64,000 nucleotides of DNA from Nocardia panacis (lineage in GTDB: Bacteria; Actinomycetota; Actinomycetes; Mycobacteriales; Mycobacteriaceae). The position numbers were made by a program, and so were the translations under genes. The notes beneath the pieces are model-generated. The model was given only the letters and a program-made list of their open reading frames with translations, ran no database searches and had not been told where the DNA came from. The stretch lies in assembly GCF_003598715.1 (NCBI RefSeq), contig NZ_QZFU01000041.1, forward strand, positions 62,001-126,000, in the 5' to 3' direction. The stretch's first letter is position 1; each line of letters begins with the position of its first letter. Of the stretch, positions 40,608 through 48,917 are shown piece after piece.

Positions 40608-41557
40608 ACCAGGTTTCGCCGCGCAGACTGACCGTCGTCACCAATCCGCTGTCCGGACTCGGCAAGGGCGAGCAGGCGGCCGTCCCGGCATTGGCCCGGT
40701 TCGCCGCGCGCGGTGCGGTCGTCACCGAGATCCGCGCGGATTCGGCCGCGGCCTCGGTTCGGCTGCTGCGCGAGTCGATCGAGCGGACCCGACCGGACGC
40801 GGTGGTGTGCGTCGGCGGCGACGGCCTGATCGCGGTGCTGCTGCCCGCACTGGCCGAGACCGGTATCCCGCTCGGCATGGTGCCCGCGGGCACCGGCAAT
40901 GACCTGGCCAGGGAATTGGGTGTGCCGACCGATGATCCGGCCGCCGCGGCGGATCTGGTGCTGGACGGGCGGATTCGCGTCATCGATCTGGGCCGCATCG
41001 AAGCGGGCGGTCCGCGCACCGAGCCGATGTGGTTCGCCACGGTCACCGGCACCGGACTCGATGCGCGAGTCACCCTGCGCGCCAACGCGATGCACTGGCC
41101 GCGCGGTCGGCTGCGCTATACCGTCGCGGCACTGGCGGAACTCTCGGGCGGGCTCACCGTGCCCTACCGCATCGAGTTGGCCGGTGTCACCGCCGAGGGC
41201 TTGGCCAATCCGGGCGCGAGCGCCGACACCGTCGTCACGACCGAGGCCATCATGGTCGCGGTCGGCAATGCCCGCACCTACGGCGGCGGTATGCGGATCT
41301 GCCCGGACGCGCTGCTCGACGACGGCCTGCTCGATCTCACGGTGGTCGGTGCGCTGTCCCGCCTGGAGATGCTGCGGTTGCTGCCCGCCTTGGCGGCGGG
41401 CAAGCGGCTGGATCATCCGCGGGTCGAGCAGTATCGGGCCGCATCGATCACGCTGAGCGCGCCGGGCGCGCCCGCGACGGCCGACGGCGAACCCGCGGGC
41501 ATGCTGCCGCTCACCATCCGGGTGGCGCCGGGCGCGCTGTCGGTGCTGACGCCCTGA
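40604..41557 (+). CDS. Diacylglycerol kinase-like lipid kinase
   Basis: The 317-residue enzyme starts at a GTG overlapping the agpS stop. The catalytic DAGK domain is at the N-terminus: LTVVTNPLSGLGKGEQAAVP, VVCVGGDGLIAVLLPAL and LGMVPAGTGNDLARELG carry the nucleotide loop and the GGDG motif. The C-terminal beta-sandwich (TEAIMVAVGNARTYGGGMRI CPDALLDDGLLD) follows. It matches Rv2252, which phosphorylates diacylglycerol and affects phosphatidylinositol mannoside levels. Together with glpD and AGPS it suggests control of glycerolipid supply. Confidence 0.88.
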   Translation: MNQVSPRRLTVVTNPLSGLGKGEQAAVPALARFAARGAVVTEIRADSAAASVRLLRESIERTRPDAVVCVGGDGLIAVLLPALAETGIPLGMVPAGTGNDLARELGVPTDDPAAAADLVLDGRIRVIDLGRIEAGGPRTEPMWFATVTGTGLDARVTLRANAMHWPRGRLRYTVAALAELSGGLTVPYRIELAGVTAEGLANPGASADTVVTTEAIMVAVGNARTYGGGMRICPDALLDDGLLDLTVVGALSRLEMLRLLPALAAGKRLDHPRVEQYRAASITLSAPGAPATADGEPAGMLPLTIRVAPGALSVLTP

Positions 41558-42157
41558 TCACGCCCGTTTCCGGAAGGTGTGCGGGGTGGTGCGCGCCCGC
41601 AGGTGCATGCGCTCGCCCTGGGTGCCGAACAGGCTGAGGATCTCCACCGGACCGCGTCCGGTGCTGCCGAACCAGTGCGGTTGCCTGGTGTCGAATTCGG
41701 CGGCCTCGCCGGGGCCGAGCACCAGATCGTGTTCGGCCAGGATCAGCCGCAGATGTCCGGCCAGGACGTAGAGCCACTCGTGACCGTCGTGCACCTTCGG
41801 TTCGGGTTCGGTGCGCTCGGGTCCGATGATCATCTTGTACGCCTGGAGCGGTCCCGGCTGCCTGGTCAGCGGAATCACGGTGTTGCCGTTCACATTCCGG
41901 GCCGTGGTGTGCACCCTGGGATCGGCCACCCTCGGTCCGGAGATGAGCTCGTCGAGCGGCAGTTCGTGCGCGGCGGCGATGGGCAGCAGCAGTTCCAGGC
42001 TGGCCTTGCGCTGGCCGGATTCCAAACGCGACAGCGTGCTCTTGGAAATGCCGGTGGCCTCGGCCAACGCGGTGAGCGTCATATTGCGCCGGGTGCGCAC
42101 CGAGCGCAGGCGCGGGCCTATGGTGGCCAGTGTCTGAGCGATAGCCTGCTGGGTCAT
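41558..42157 (-). CDS. XRE-cupin regulator
   Basis: The product has 199 residues from the ATG at 42157; a GTG five codons upstream is an alternative, and neither has an ideal ribosome-binding site. An XRE helix-turn-helix occupies about 15-72 (TLATIGPRLRSVRTRRNMTL, TALAEATGISKSTLSRLESG). A cupin barrel follows (DGHEWLYVLAGHLRLILAEH, LGPGEAAEFDTRQPHWFGST) and probably binds the effector. It is divergent from the flavoprotein gene by 93 bases, the usual sign that it controls it. Confidence 0.88.
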   Translation of the reverse strand: MTQQAIAQTLATIGPRLRSVRTRRNMTLTALAEATGISKSTLSRLESGQRKASLELLLPIAAAHELPLDELISGPRVADPRVHTTARNVNGNTVIPLTRQPGPLQAYKMIIGPERTEPEPKVHDGHEWLYVLAGHLRLILAEHDLVLGPGEAAEFDTRQPHWFGSTGRGPVEILSLFGTQGERMHLRARTTPHTFRKRA

Positions 42158-42250
42158 TTCCCCAGTGCACACCCCATTCCCGATATTGGCAAAATTCGTT
42201 GCCGAAACAGCTCTGGTGCGTGCAGGGTGGTCGGCGGAGGTGGACGACTA

Positions 42251-43192
42251 ATGACTGAACAGATATACGACACGGTGGTTATCGGCGGCGGAGCGGCGGG
42301 CCTGTCCGCGGCATTGGTACTGGGCCGCGCGATGCGACGGGTGGCCGTGGTGCGCGGCGGCGCCGCGCGAAATGCCCCGGCCCAGCATATGCACGGCTAC
42401 CTTTCCCGCGAGGGGATGCCGCCGCACGAACTGCTGACCCTGGGCGCGGCGGAGGTGGCCGACTACGGCGGCGAACTGCTCGACGACGAGGTGAGCTCCG
42501 CCGAGAAGGCCGCGGACGGAAGGACATTCACGGTCCGCCTGGTCAAGGGCGGCGAACTGCGCGCCCGCAGACTGCTGGTGGCCACCGGCCTGCGCGATGT
42601 GCTGCCCGAGATTGCGGGCGCGGCCGAGCGCTGGGGCCATGAGGTGCTGCACTGCCCGTACTGCCACGCCTACGAGGTCCGCGATCAGCGACTGGCCGTG
42701 ATCGGCGGCACCGAACCCGGCGCGCTGGCCAGGGCCTTCCATCTGGGCGTGCTGGTGCCGCAGTGGTCGCAGGACACCATGTTCTTCCCGCACACCATGC
42801 TCTTGAGCGCGGAACAGCGGGCGCGGCTGGCCGGGCGCGGTGTCATCGTCGTCGACGGCGAGGTGGTTCGGTTCGTCATTACCGACGATCGGTTGCGCGG
42901 TGTCGAACTGGCCGACGGTCGGATCATCGAACGCGATGCGGTCTTCGTCGGCCCCACGTTCGTCCCCAACGCGGCGGTGCTGGAGAGCCTCGGCGCGACG
43001 TTCGACGCGGCGGGTTGGCCGGTGACCGATCCGAGCGGGCAGACCACCGTGGCCGGAGTGTGGGCGGCGGGCAATGTCAACAATCCGGGCGCTCAGGTGA
43101 TCACCGCGGCGGGCGCGGGTTCGACCGCGGCCATCGCGCTCAACGCGAGTCTGGCCGAGGAGGATTCACCCGTTCCGGCCGCCTCGATGTGA
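42251..43192 (+). CDS. Thioredoxin-reductase-like flavoprotein
   Basis: This 313-residue enzyme starts at an ATG (42251) behind GGAGGTGG. FAD-binding IYDTVVIGGGAAGLSAALVL is at residues 5-24, the redox-type Cys pair is HCPYCHAYE near 137-145, and the C-terminal FAD motif is TTVAGVWAAGNVNNPGAQVI. The order is that of the TrxB family, but the short NAD(P) region diverges from true TrxB, and no thioredoxin gene is adjacent. The physiological partner is unclear. Divergent XRE-cupin control is likely. Confidence 0.85.
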   Translation: MTEQIYDTVVIGGGAAGLSAALVLGRAMRRVAVVRGGAARNAPAQHMHGYLSREGMPPHELLTLGAAEVADYGGELLDDEVSSAEKAADGRTFTVRLVKGGELRARRLLVATGLRDVLPEIAGAAERWGHEVLHCPYCHAYEVRDQRLAVIGGTEPGALARAFHLGVLVPQWSQDTMFFPHTMLLSAEQRARLAGRGVIVVDGEVVRFVITDDRLRGVELADGRIIERDAVFVGPTFVPNAAVLESLGATFDAAGWPVTDPSGQTTVAGVWAAGNVNNPGAQVITAAGAGSTAAIALNASLAEEDSPVPAASM

Positions 43193-43319
43193 CGCGCCCC
43201 ACCGCACCCTCGGCAGGCCGCGCGAACAAGCCCGATTTCCGTGGCGAAAAAGGTCGGAAGCTGAGAATTACTTGAGGATTCCAGGCTCCGACCTGGAACG
43301 GCGGTAAGCTACAAGGCAT

Positions 43320-43368
43320 AGGCGGAGTGTTCGGTGTCCCTCATCCACCGAAGACTCCGCCTAGTTTT
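43320..43368 (+). terminator. Strong intrinsic terminator before valS
   Basis: AGGCGGAGT pairs with ACTCCGCCT, and inside it TTCGGTG pairs with CACCGAA around a 9-base loop. The hairpin is followed by AGTTTTGT. It lies 128 bases after the flavoprotein stop and 100 bases before valS. It could end the upstream transcript or act as a valS attenuator; no T-box is seen. Confidence 0.75.
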
Positions 43369-43468
43369 GTGTCCGGGATCCCCCGATGGATTGCCTTGCG
43401 GCCGAACCCTTCCGGCGTGCCGTGCGGGTCTGCGAAATCCCGTCGGCAACGGTCATTAGAATCGCGGG

Positions 43469-46147
43469 GTGACCAGCGCAACCCCTGACAACACGCGTAA
43501 TCGTGCCGATGCCCTGCCCAAGAACTGGAATCCCGGTGCGGTAGAGGCCCCGATGTACGAGCGCTGGGTAGCGGCCGGTTATTTCACCGCCGATCCGAGC
43601 AGCGCCAAACCGCCGTACTCGATTGTGCTGCCGCCGCCGAATGTCACCGGCAATCTGCACATCGGCCATGCCCTCGATCACACCTTGATGGACACGCTGA
43701 CCCGCCGCAAGCGCATGCAGGGCTACGAGGTGCTGTGGCTGCCCGGCATGGATCACGCGGGCATCTCCACCCAGACCGTGGTGGAGAAGCAGCTCGCCGT
43801 CGACGGCAAGACCAAAGAGGATTTCGGCCGCGAACTGTTCGTCCAGAAGGTCTGGGACTGGAAGCGCGAATCCGGCGGAGCCATCCAGTGGCAGATGCGC
43901 GCCCTCGGCGACGGTGTCGACTGGAGCCGCGACCGGTTCACCCTCGACGCGGGCCTCTCGCGCGCGGTGCAGACCATCTTCAAGCGCATGTTCGACGCGG
44001 GCCTGATCTACCGCGCCGAGCGCCTGGTGAACTGGTCGCCGGTGCTGCGCACCGCCATCTCCGATATCGAGGTCAAATACTCCGATGTCGAAGGTGAGCT
44101 GATCTCGCTGCGCTACGGCTCGCTCGACGACGCCGAACCGCACGTCATCGTGGCCACCACCCGGGTGGAGACCATGCTCGGTGACACGGCGGTGGCCGTG
44201 CACCCGCAGGACCCGCGCTACCAGGCCCTCATCGGCGCCACGCTGTACCACCCGATCACCGGCAAGCAGATTCCCATCGTCGCCGACGACTATGTCGATC
44301 CCGAATTCGGTTCCGGCGCGGTGAAGATCACCCCCGCCCACGATCCGAACGACTTCGAGATCGGTCTGCGGCACGGTCTGCCCATGCCGACGATCATGGA
44401 CGAGCGCGGCCGAATCGCCGATACCGGAACCGAATTCGACGGTATGGACCGATTCGAGGCGCGGGTGGCCATCCGCGAGCGCCTGGCCGCCGAGGGGCGC
44501 GTGGTGGCCGAGAAGCGGCCGTACCTGCACAGCGTCGGCCATTCCGAGCGCACTGGCGAACCGATCGAACCCCGGCTGTCCATGCAGTGGTGGGTCAAGG
44601 TGGAGTCGTTGGCCGAGGCGGCGGGCGACGCGGTGCGCAACGGGGACACCGTGATCCACCCCGCCAGTTCCGAACCCCGCTGGTTCGACTGGGTCGACAA
44701 TATGCACGACTGGTGCATCTCGCGCCAGCTCTGGTGGGGCCACCGCATTCCGATCTGGTACGGGCCGGAGGGCGAGGTCATCTGCGTCGGTCCGGACGAG
44801 CAGGCCCCCGAGGGCTACGTCCAGGACCCGGATGTGCTCGACACCTGGTTCTCCTCGGGCCTGTGGCCCTTCTCCACCATGGGTTGGCCCGATGCCACAC
44901 CCGAACTCGAGAAGTTCTATCCCACCAGCGTTCTCGTCACCGGCTACGACATCCTGTTCTTCTGGGTGGCCCGGATGATGATGTTCGGCACCTTCGTCTC
45001 GCGCGACATCGCCCTGAACGTGGGCAAGGACGGCGACTATCAGATGCCGTTCCGGGATGTGTTCCTGCACGGCCTGATCCGCGACCAGTTCGGCAAGAAG
45101 ATGTCCAAATCCCGCGGCAATGGCATCGACCCGCTCGAATGGATCGAGCAGTACGGCGCCGACGTGCTGCGCTTCGCCTTGGCGCGCGGGGCGCAGCCGG
45201 GCAGCGACCTGTCGGTCGGCGAACCGCACGCCTTGGCCGCGCGCAGCTTCATCACCAAGGTGTTCAACGCGGGCAAACTCGCCCTGATGAATGGCGCGCG
45301 CCCCGGCGATCTGCCCGCCCGCGCCGCGCTCACCGACGCGGACCGCTGGATTCTCGACAAACTGGAAGAGGTTCGCGCCGAGGTGGATTCGGCCCTGGAC
45401 GGGTACGAGTTCGGCAAGGCGTGCGAGGCGCTGTACCACTTCTTCTGGGACGAATTCTGCGACTGGTACCTGGAATTGGCCAAGGTGCAGTTCGCCGAGG
45501 ACGACGCCCGCGCCGAGGCCACCAGGGTGGTGCTGGGCACCGTGCTGGATGCGTCGCTGCGGATGCTGCATCCGGTCATCCCGTTCGTCACCGAATCGCT
45601 GTGGCAGGCGCTCACCGGTGGTGAGTCCATCGTCGTCGCGCCGTGGCCCACCGCCACCGGTATCGAACCGGATACCGGTGCGGCGCGGCGTATTTCGGAC
45701 GCGCAACGCCTGATCACCGAGATCCGCCGGTTCCGCAGCGATCAGGGCCTGGCCGAGAAGCAGAAGGTGGCCGCCGCCCTGGTCGGCTTGGACGCGGCCG
45801 AGCTCGGCGGTCATGAGGAGTCGGTGCGCAGCCTGGCGCGGCTCACCGCGCCCGCCGACGGATTCGCCGCCACCGCCACGCTGGAGGTGCCGCTCGGCGT
45901 AGGCACTGTCACCGTCGAACTGGATACTTCCGGCACCGTCGATCTGGACGCCGAACGGCGCCGCCTGGAGAAGGATCTCGCCGCCGCCCAGAAGGAATTG
46001 GTCGGCACCGAGGCCAAGCTCGGCAACGAGGCGTTCCTGGCCAAGGCCCCCGAACAGGTGGTCGACAAGATCAAATCCCGCCGTGCGGCGGCCACCGCCG
46101 AGGCGGACCGGATCACCGCGCGCCTGACGGAGTTGAGCGGCAAGTGA
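43469..46147 (+). CDS. valS: Valyl-tRNA synthetase
   Basis: This is an 892-residue class I synthetase with a GTG start (43469). The signature VTGNLHIGHALDH carries HIGH near residue 65. The CP1 editing domain is in the middle (VIVATTRVETMLGDTAVAVH), and KKMSKSRGNGIDPLEWI supplies KMSKS near 555. The anticodon-binding domain and the C-terminal coiled coil (LEKDLAAAQKELVGTEAKLG) complete it. It charges tRNA-Val and hydrolyses Thr-tRNA-Val. It overlaps folC by GTGA, opening the block that runs to ndk. Confidence 0.97.
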   Translation: MTSATPDNTRNRADALPKNWNPGAVEAPMYERWVAAGYFTADPSSAKPPYSIVLPPPNVTGNLHIGHALDHTLMDTLTRRKRMQGYEVLWLPGMDHAGISTQTVVEKQLAVDGKTKEDFGRELFVQKVWDWKRESGGAIQWQMRALGDGVDWSRDRFTLDAGLSRAVQTIFKRMFDAGLIYRAERLVNWSPVLRTAISDIEVKYSDVEGELISLRYGSLDDAEPHVIVATTRVETMLGDTAVAVHPQDPRYQALIGATLYHPITGKQIPIVADDYVDPEFGSGAVKITPAHDPNDFEIGLRHGLPMPTIMDERGRIADTGTEFDGMDRFEARVAIRERLAAEGRVVAEKRPYLHSVGHSERTGEPIEPRLSMQWWVKVESLAEAAGDAVRNGDTVIHPASSEPRWFDWVDNMHDWCISRQLWWGHRIPIWYGPEGEVICVGPDEQAPEGYVQDPDVLDTWFSSGLWPFSTMGWPDATPELEKFYPTSVLVTGYDILFFWVARMMMFGTFVSRDIALNVGKDGDYQMPFRDVFLHGLIRDQFGKKMSKSRGNGIDPLEWIEQYGADVLRFALARGAQPGSDLSVGEPHALAARSFITKVFNAGKLALMNGARPGDLPARAALTDADRWILDKLEEVRAEVDSALDGYEFGKACEALYHFFWDEFCDWYLELAKVQFAEDDARAEATRVVLGTVLDASLRMLHPVIPFVTESLWQALTGGESIVVAPWPTATGIEPDTGAARRISDAQRLITEIRRFRSDQGLAEKQKVAAALVGLDAAELGGHEESVRSLARLTAPADGFAATATLEVPLGVGTVTVELDTSGTVDLDAERRRLEKDLAAAQKELVGTEAKLGNEAFLAKAPEQVVDKIKSRRAAATAEADRITARLTELSGK

Positions 46148-47592
46148 ACGACGAACCGGAACCGCAGCACGGCACGGCCGCCCGACTCGGCGCCGGACCG
46201 TCCCCGGTCGAACTGGCCGAGATGGCGCTGGTCGAGGCCGAACTCGACCGGCGCTGGCCCGAGACCAAGATCGAGCCGTCGCTCACCCGCATCGCCACCC
46301 TGATGAATCTGCTCGGCTCGCCGCAGCAGACCTATCCGGCCATCCACGTCGCGGGCACCAACGGCAAGACCTCGGTCACCCGGATGATCGACAGCCTGCT
46401 CACCGCGCTGCACCGACGCACGGGTCGAATCACCAGTCCGCACCTGCAACTGGCCACCGAGCGGATCAGCATCGACAATGCCCCGATCAGCCCGGCCCAC
46501 TACGTCGCGACCTACCGGGAACTGCTGCCCTACATCGAGATGATCGATAAGCGTTCCGCGGCCGAGGGCGGTCCGGCCATGAGCAAATTCGAGGTGCTCA
46601 CGGCGATGGCGTACGCGGCCTTCGCCGAGGCCCCCGTGGACGTGGCGGTGGTGGAGACCGGCATGGGCGGCACGTGGGACGCCACCAATGTCATCGACGG
46701 GCAGGTCGCGGTAATCACCCCCATCGGCCTTGACCACACCGACTACCTCGGCCCCGATCTCGCGTCCATCGCGGCGGAGAAGGCGGGCATCATCAAGCGC
46801 GCGCCCGAGGGGCTGATCCCGCACGACACGGTGGCCATCATCGCCGAGCAGCAGCCGGAGGCCATGGAGGTGCTGCTGCGCCGGGCCGTCGAGGTCGACG
46901 CGGCGGTGGCCCGCGAAGGTTCGGAGTTCCGGGTGCTGGCGCGGCGCGTCGCGGTCGGTGGTCAGCAGCTGGAATTGCAGGGCCTCGGCGGGGTCTACGA
47001 CGACATCTTCCTGCCCCTGCACGGTGAGCATCAGGCCCGCAACGCGTCGCTGGCCTTGGCCGCGGTCGAGGCGTTCTTCGGCGCGGGTGCGGGCAGGCAG
47101 CTCGATATCGAGGCGGTGCGCGCGGGCTTCGCGAACGCGACCAGTCCCGGCAGGCTCGAGCGGATGCGCAGCGCGCCGACCATCTTCATCGATGCCGCGC
47201 ACAATCCGGACGGGGCGCGGGCGCTGGCCGCCGCGCTGAACGCCGAATTCGATTTCCGCAAACTGGTCGGGGTTCTCGCCGTCCTCGGCGACAAGGACGC
47301 GGCCGGCATCCTCGAGGCCCTGGAACCCGTTTTCGACGAGATCGTGGTCACCACCAACGGATCCCCGCGCGCGATGGATGTCGAGCGGCTCGCCGACCTG
47401 GCGGTGCAGCGCTTCGGCGATGAGCGGGTGATCCAGGCCGCCACACTGCCCGACGCTTTGGAGACGGCCATCGCGCTCGCCGAGGAAATCGGCGAGGCGG
47501 GGGAGATGGTCTCCGGCGCAGGCGTGGTGGTGACGGGATCGGTCGTCACCGCAGGCGCCGCCCGCGCACTGTTCGGAAAGGATCCGCAATGA
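46144..47592 (+). CDS. folC: Folylpolyglutamate / dihydrofolate synthase
   Basis: The 482-residue ligase starts at a GTG overlapping valS. The ATP-binding loop is IHVAGTNGKTSVTRMI near residues 68-83, and the Mur-ligase core contains GRITSPHLQLATERI, VVETGMGGTWDATNV and DAAHNPDGARALAAAL. It adds glutamate to dihydropteroate or folates in one-carbon metabolism. The valS-folC-DUF4233-ndk order is conserved in mycobacteria and Nocardia. Confidence 0.95.
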   Translation: MNDEPEPQHGTAARLGAGPSPVELAEMALVEAELDRRWPETKIEPSLTRIATLMNLLGSPQQTYPAIHVAGTNGKTSVTRMIDSLLTALHRRTGRITSPHLQLATERISIDNAPISPAHYVATYRELLPYIEMIDKRSAAEGGPAMSKFEVLTAMAYAAFAEAPVDVAVVETGMGGTWDATNVIDGQVAVITPIGLDHTDYLGPDLASIAAEKAGIIKRAPEGLIPHDTVAIIAEQQPEAMEVLLRRAVEVDAAVAREGSEFRVLARRVAVGGQQLELQGLGGVYDDIFLPLHGEHQARNASLALAAVEAFFGAGAGRQLDIEAVRAGFANATSPGRLERMRSAPTIFIDAAHNPDGARALAAALNAEFDFRKLVGVLAVLGDKDAAGILEALEPVFDEIVVTTNGSPRAMDVERLADLAVQRFGDERVIQAATLPDALETAIALAEEIGEAGEMVSGAGVVVTGSVVTAGAARALFGKDPQ

Positions 47593-48008
47593 CGGAGTCG
47601 AACGGGGAACAGTCGAACGGCGAGCAGCCCTCGCCCCCCGACCCGTGGAAGGGCCTGCGCGGTGTGATGGCCGGGACGTTGATCCTGGAGGCCATTGTGG
47701 TGCTGCTGGCACTGCCGGTGGTCGGATCGGTCGGCGGCGGCATCACCTGGCTATCGGGTGGCTATCTGGTGGCGCTGGCGGTGATCATGATCCTCGGTGC
47801 GGGTGTGCAGCGGCGTTCCCGGGCGCTGCCGTTCAATCTCGCGCTGCAGGTATTGACGATCGCCGGGATGTTCATCCACGTATCCATCGGGGTCATCGGG
47901 GTGCTGTTCGCAGTGGTGTGGGCCTTCATCCTGGTGCTGCGATCGGATGTCAAGAAGCGGATGGAGCACGGTCTGCTGCCCGGTCAGCGGATCCGACGTT
48001 CCTCCTGA
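47589..48008 (+). CDS. DUF4233 membrane protein (Rv2446c-like)
   Basis: The product has 139 residues and an ATG in an ATGA overlap with folC. An acidic, Pro-rich N-terminus of about 25 residues precedes four hydrophobic segments (GTLILEAIVVLLALPVVGSV, YLVALAVIMILGAGV, ALQVLTIAGMFIHVSI, VIGVLFAVVWAFILVLRSDV). A basic C-terminus ends it. It matches the conserved folC-linked family seen across actinobacteria, whose role is unknown; linkage suggests a housekeeping function in the envelope. Confidence 0.85.
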   Translation: MTESNGEQSNGEQPSPPDPWKGLRGVMAGTLILEAIVVLLALPVVGSVGGGITWLSGGYLVALAVIMILGAGVQRRSRALPFNLALQVLTIAGMFIHVSIGVIGVLFAVVWAFILVLRSDVKKRMEHGLLPGQRIRRSS

Positions 48009-48033
48009 GGCGGCCGTTCGGCACGGCGGCCAC

Positions 48034-48039
48034 TATGCT
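48034..48039 (+). promoter_or_regulatory. -10 element of a leaderless ndk transcript
   Basis: TATGCT lies seven bases before the ndk GTG (48047), the spacing typical of leaderless actinobacterial mRNAs. No ribosome-binding site is present in front of the GTG, which supports this reading. No clear -35 is visible. Confidence 0.5.
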
Positions 48040-48046
48040 TTGCGCC

Positions 48047-48463
48047 GTGACAGAGCAGACGTTGGTACTTATCAAGCCGGACGGTGTCGCCCGTGGCCTC
48101 GTCGGCGAGGTGCTCACCCGTATCGAGCGCAAGGGCCTGAAGATCAAGGCCCTGGAATTGAAGAATGTCTCCGAGACGCTCGCGGGCGAGCACTACGCCG
48201 AACACGCCGAGCGGCCGTTCTTCGGATCCCTGATCGAATTCATCACCTCCGGCCCGGTCGTGGCGGCCGTCCTGGAGGGTCCGCGGGCCATCGCCGCCTT
48301 CCGTCAGATCGCGGGCGGCACGGACCCGGTCGAGAAGGCCGTCCCCGGCAGCATCCGGGGCGACTTCGCGTTGGAGACCCAGTACAACCTGGTACACGGC
48401 TCGGACTCGCCGGAATCGGCCAAGCGTGAGATCGCGCTCTGGTTCCCCGAGCACCCGGCCTGA
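48047..48463 (+). CDS. ndk: Nucleoside diphosphate kinase
   Basis: This 138-residue protein is of standard NDK length; longer upstream readings are out-of-frame with DUF4233. TLVLIKPDGVARGLVGEVL starts the fold, and the catalytic His is H117 in QYNLVHGSDSPESAKREI. It transfers the gamma phosphate between nucleoside triphosphates and diphosphates through a phospho-His intermediate. It lies 38 bases after DUF4233 and probably also has its own leaderless promoter. Confidence 0.96.
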   Translation: MTEQTLVLIKPDGVARGLVGEVLTRIERKGLKIKALELKNVSETLAGEHYAEHAERPFFGSLIEFITSGPVVAAVLEGPRAIAAFRQIAGGTDPVEKAVPGSIRGDFALETQYNLVHGSDSPESAKREIALWFPEHPA

Positions 48464-48917
48464 TCATCGACCCGCGCCGTGCGCTTGTCCACCGGGCTCA
48501 CCGGCCGAGCCGAGCGCCTATGGCAAAGCTTCGGCGCACGGTGTGGGATACTGGCACTGGTTGCCTTCTATGCCGATAGTTCGCGCAGGTACGCGAGTTG
48601 TCGGTGCCGTGGCAGCCGGATGACACCGCGGTTCGCTGCCGATCATCGCTGCCGAAGGACCATCGACCTGTAATCCGGGTCCGTGGCACACCGAGGCACG
48701 CTGGATGATCGCGCAACCCACGGAGGTTCAGCCAACAGCCAGGCGCCGCGTGACCAGTTAGCCCGACGACGAGAACAACAACGGTGATAACCGGGCACGC
48801 GGGGCGAGACCAAACGATTCGCGCCAGCGGGCGCGCATCGATAACGGACAGTGCCCCCGCGTCGGCCGCTTCACTCCGTACCGGGAGGGACGCGCCCGGG
48901 GGCCTCGAGGAGACTTC
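48464..48917. other. 454-base gap between ndk and rne
   Basis: No credible gene is present. A GATACT box around 48547 preceded by TGTGG is a possible extended -10 for rne, giving a leader of about 360 bases. Long leaders are typical of rne because RNase E regulates its own mRNA; that is known for enterobacteria and only inferred here. No clear -35 or hairpin was identified. Confidence 0.4.

Noticed and set aside
43193..43468. T-box riboswitch controlling valS
   Set aside because: The hairpin is strong, but no T-box sequence (TGGNACCGCG type) or specifier-loop layout is found upstream of it.
43361..45814. Leftward open frame of 817 codons opposite valS
   Set aside because: Antisense shadow; valS shows HIGH, KMSKS and editing motifs, so the opposite frame is not a gene.
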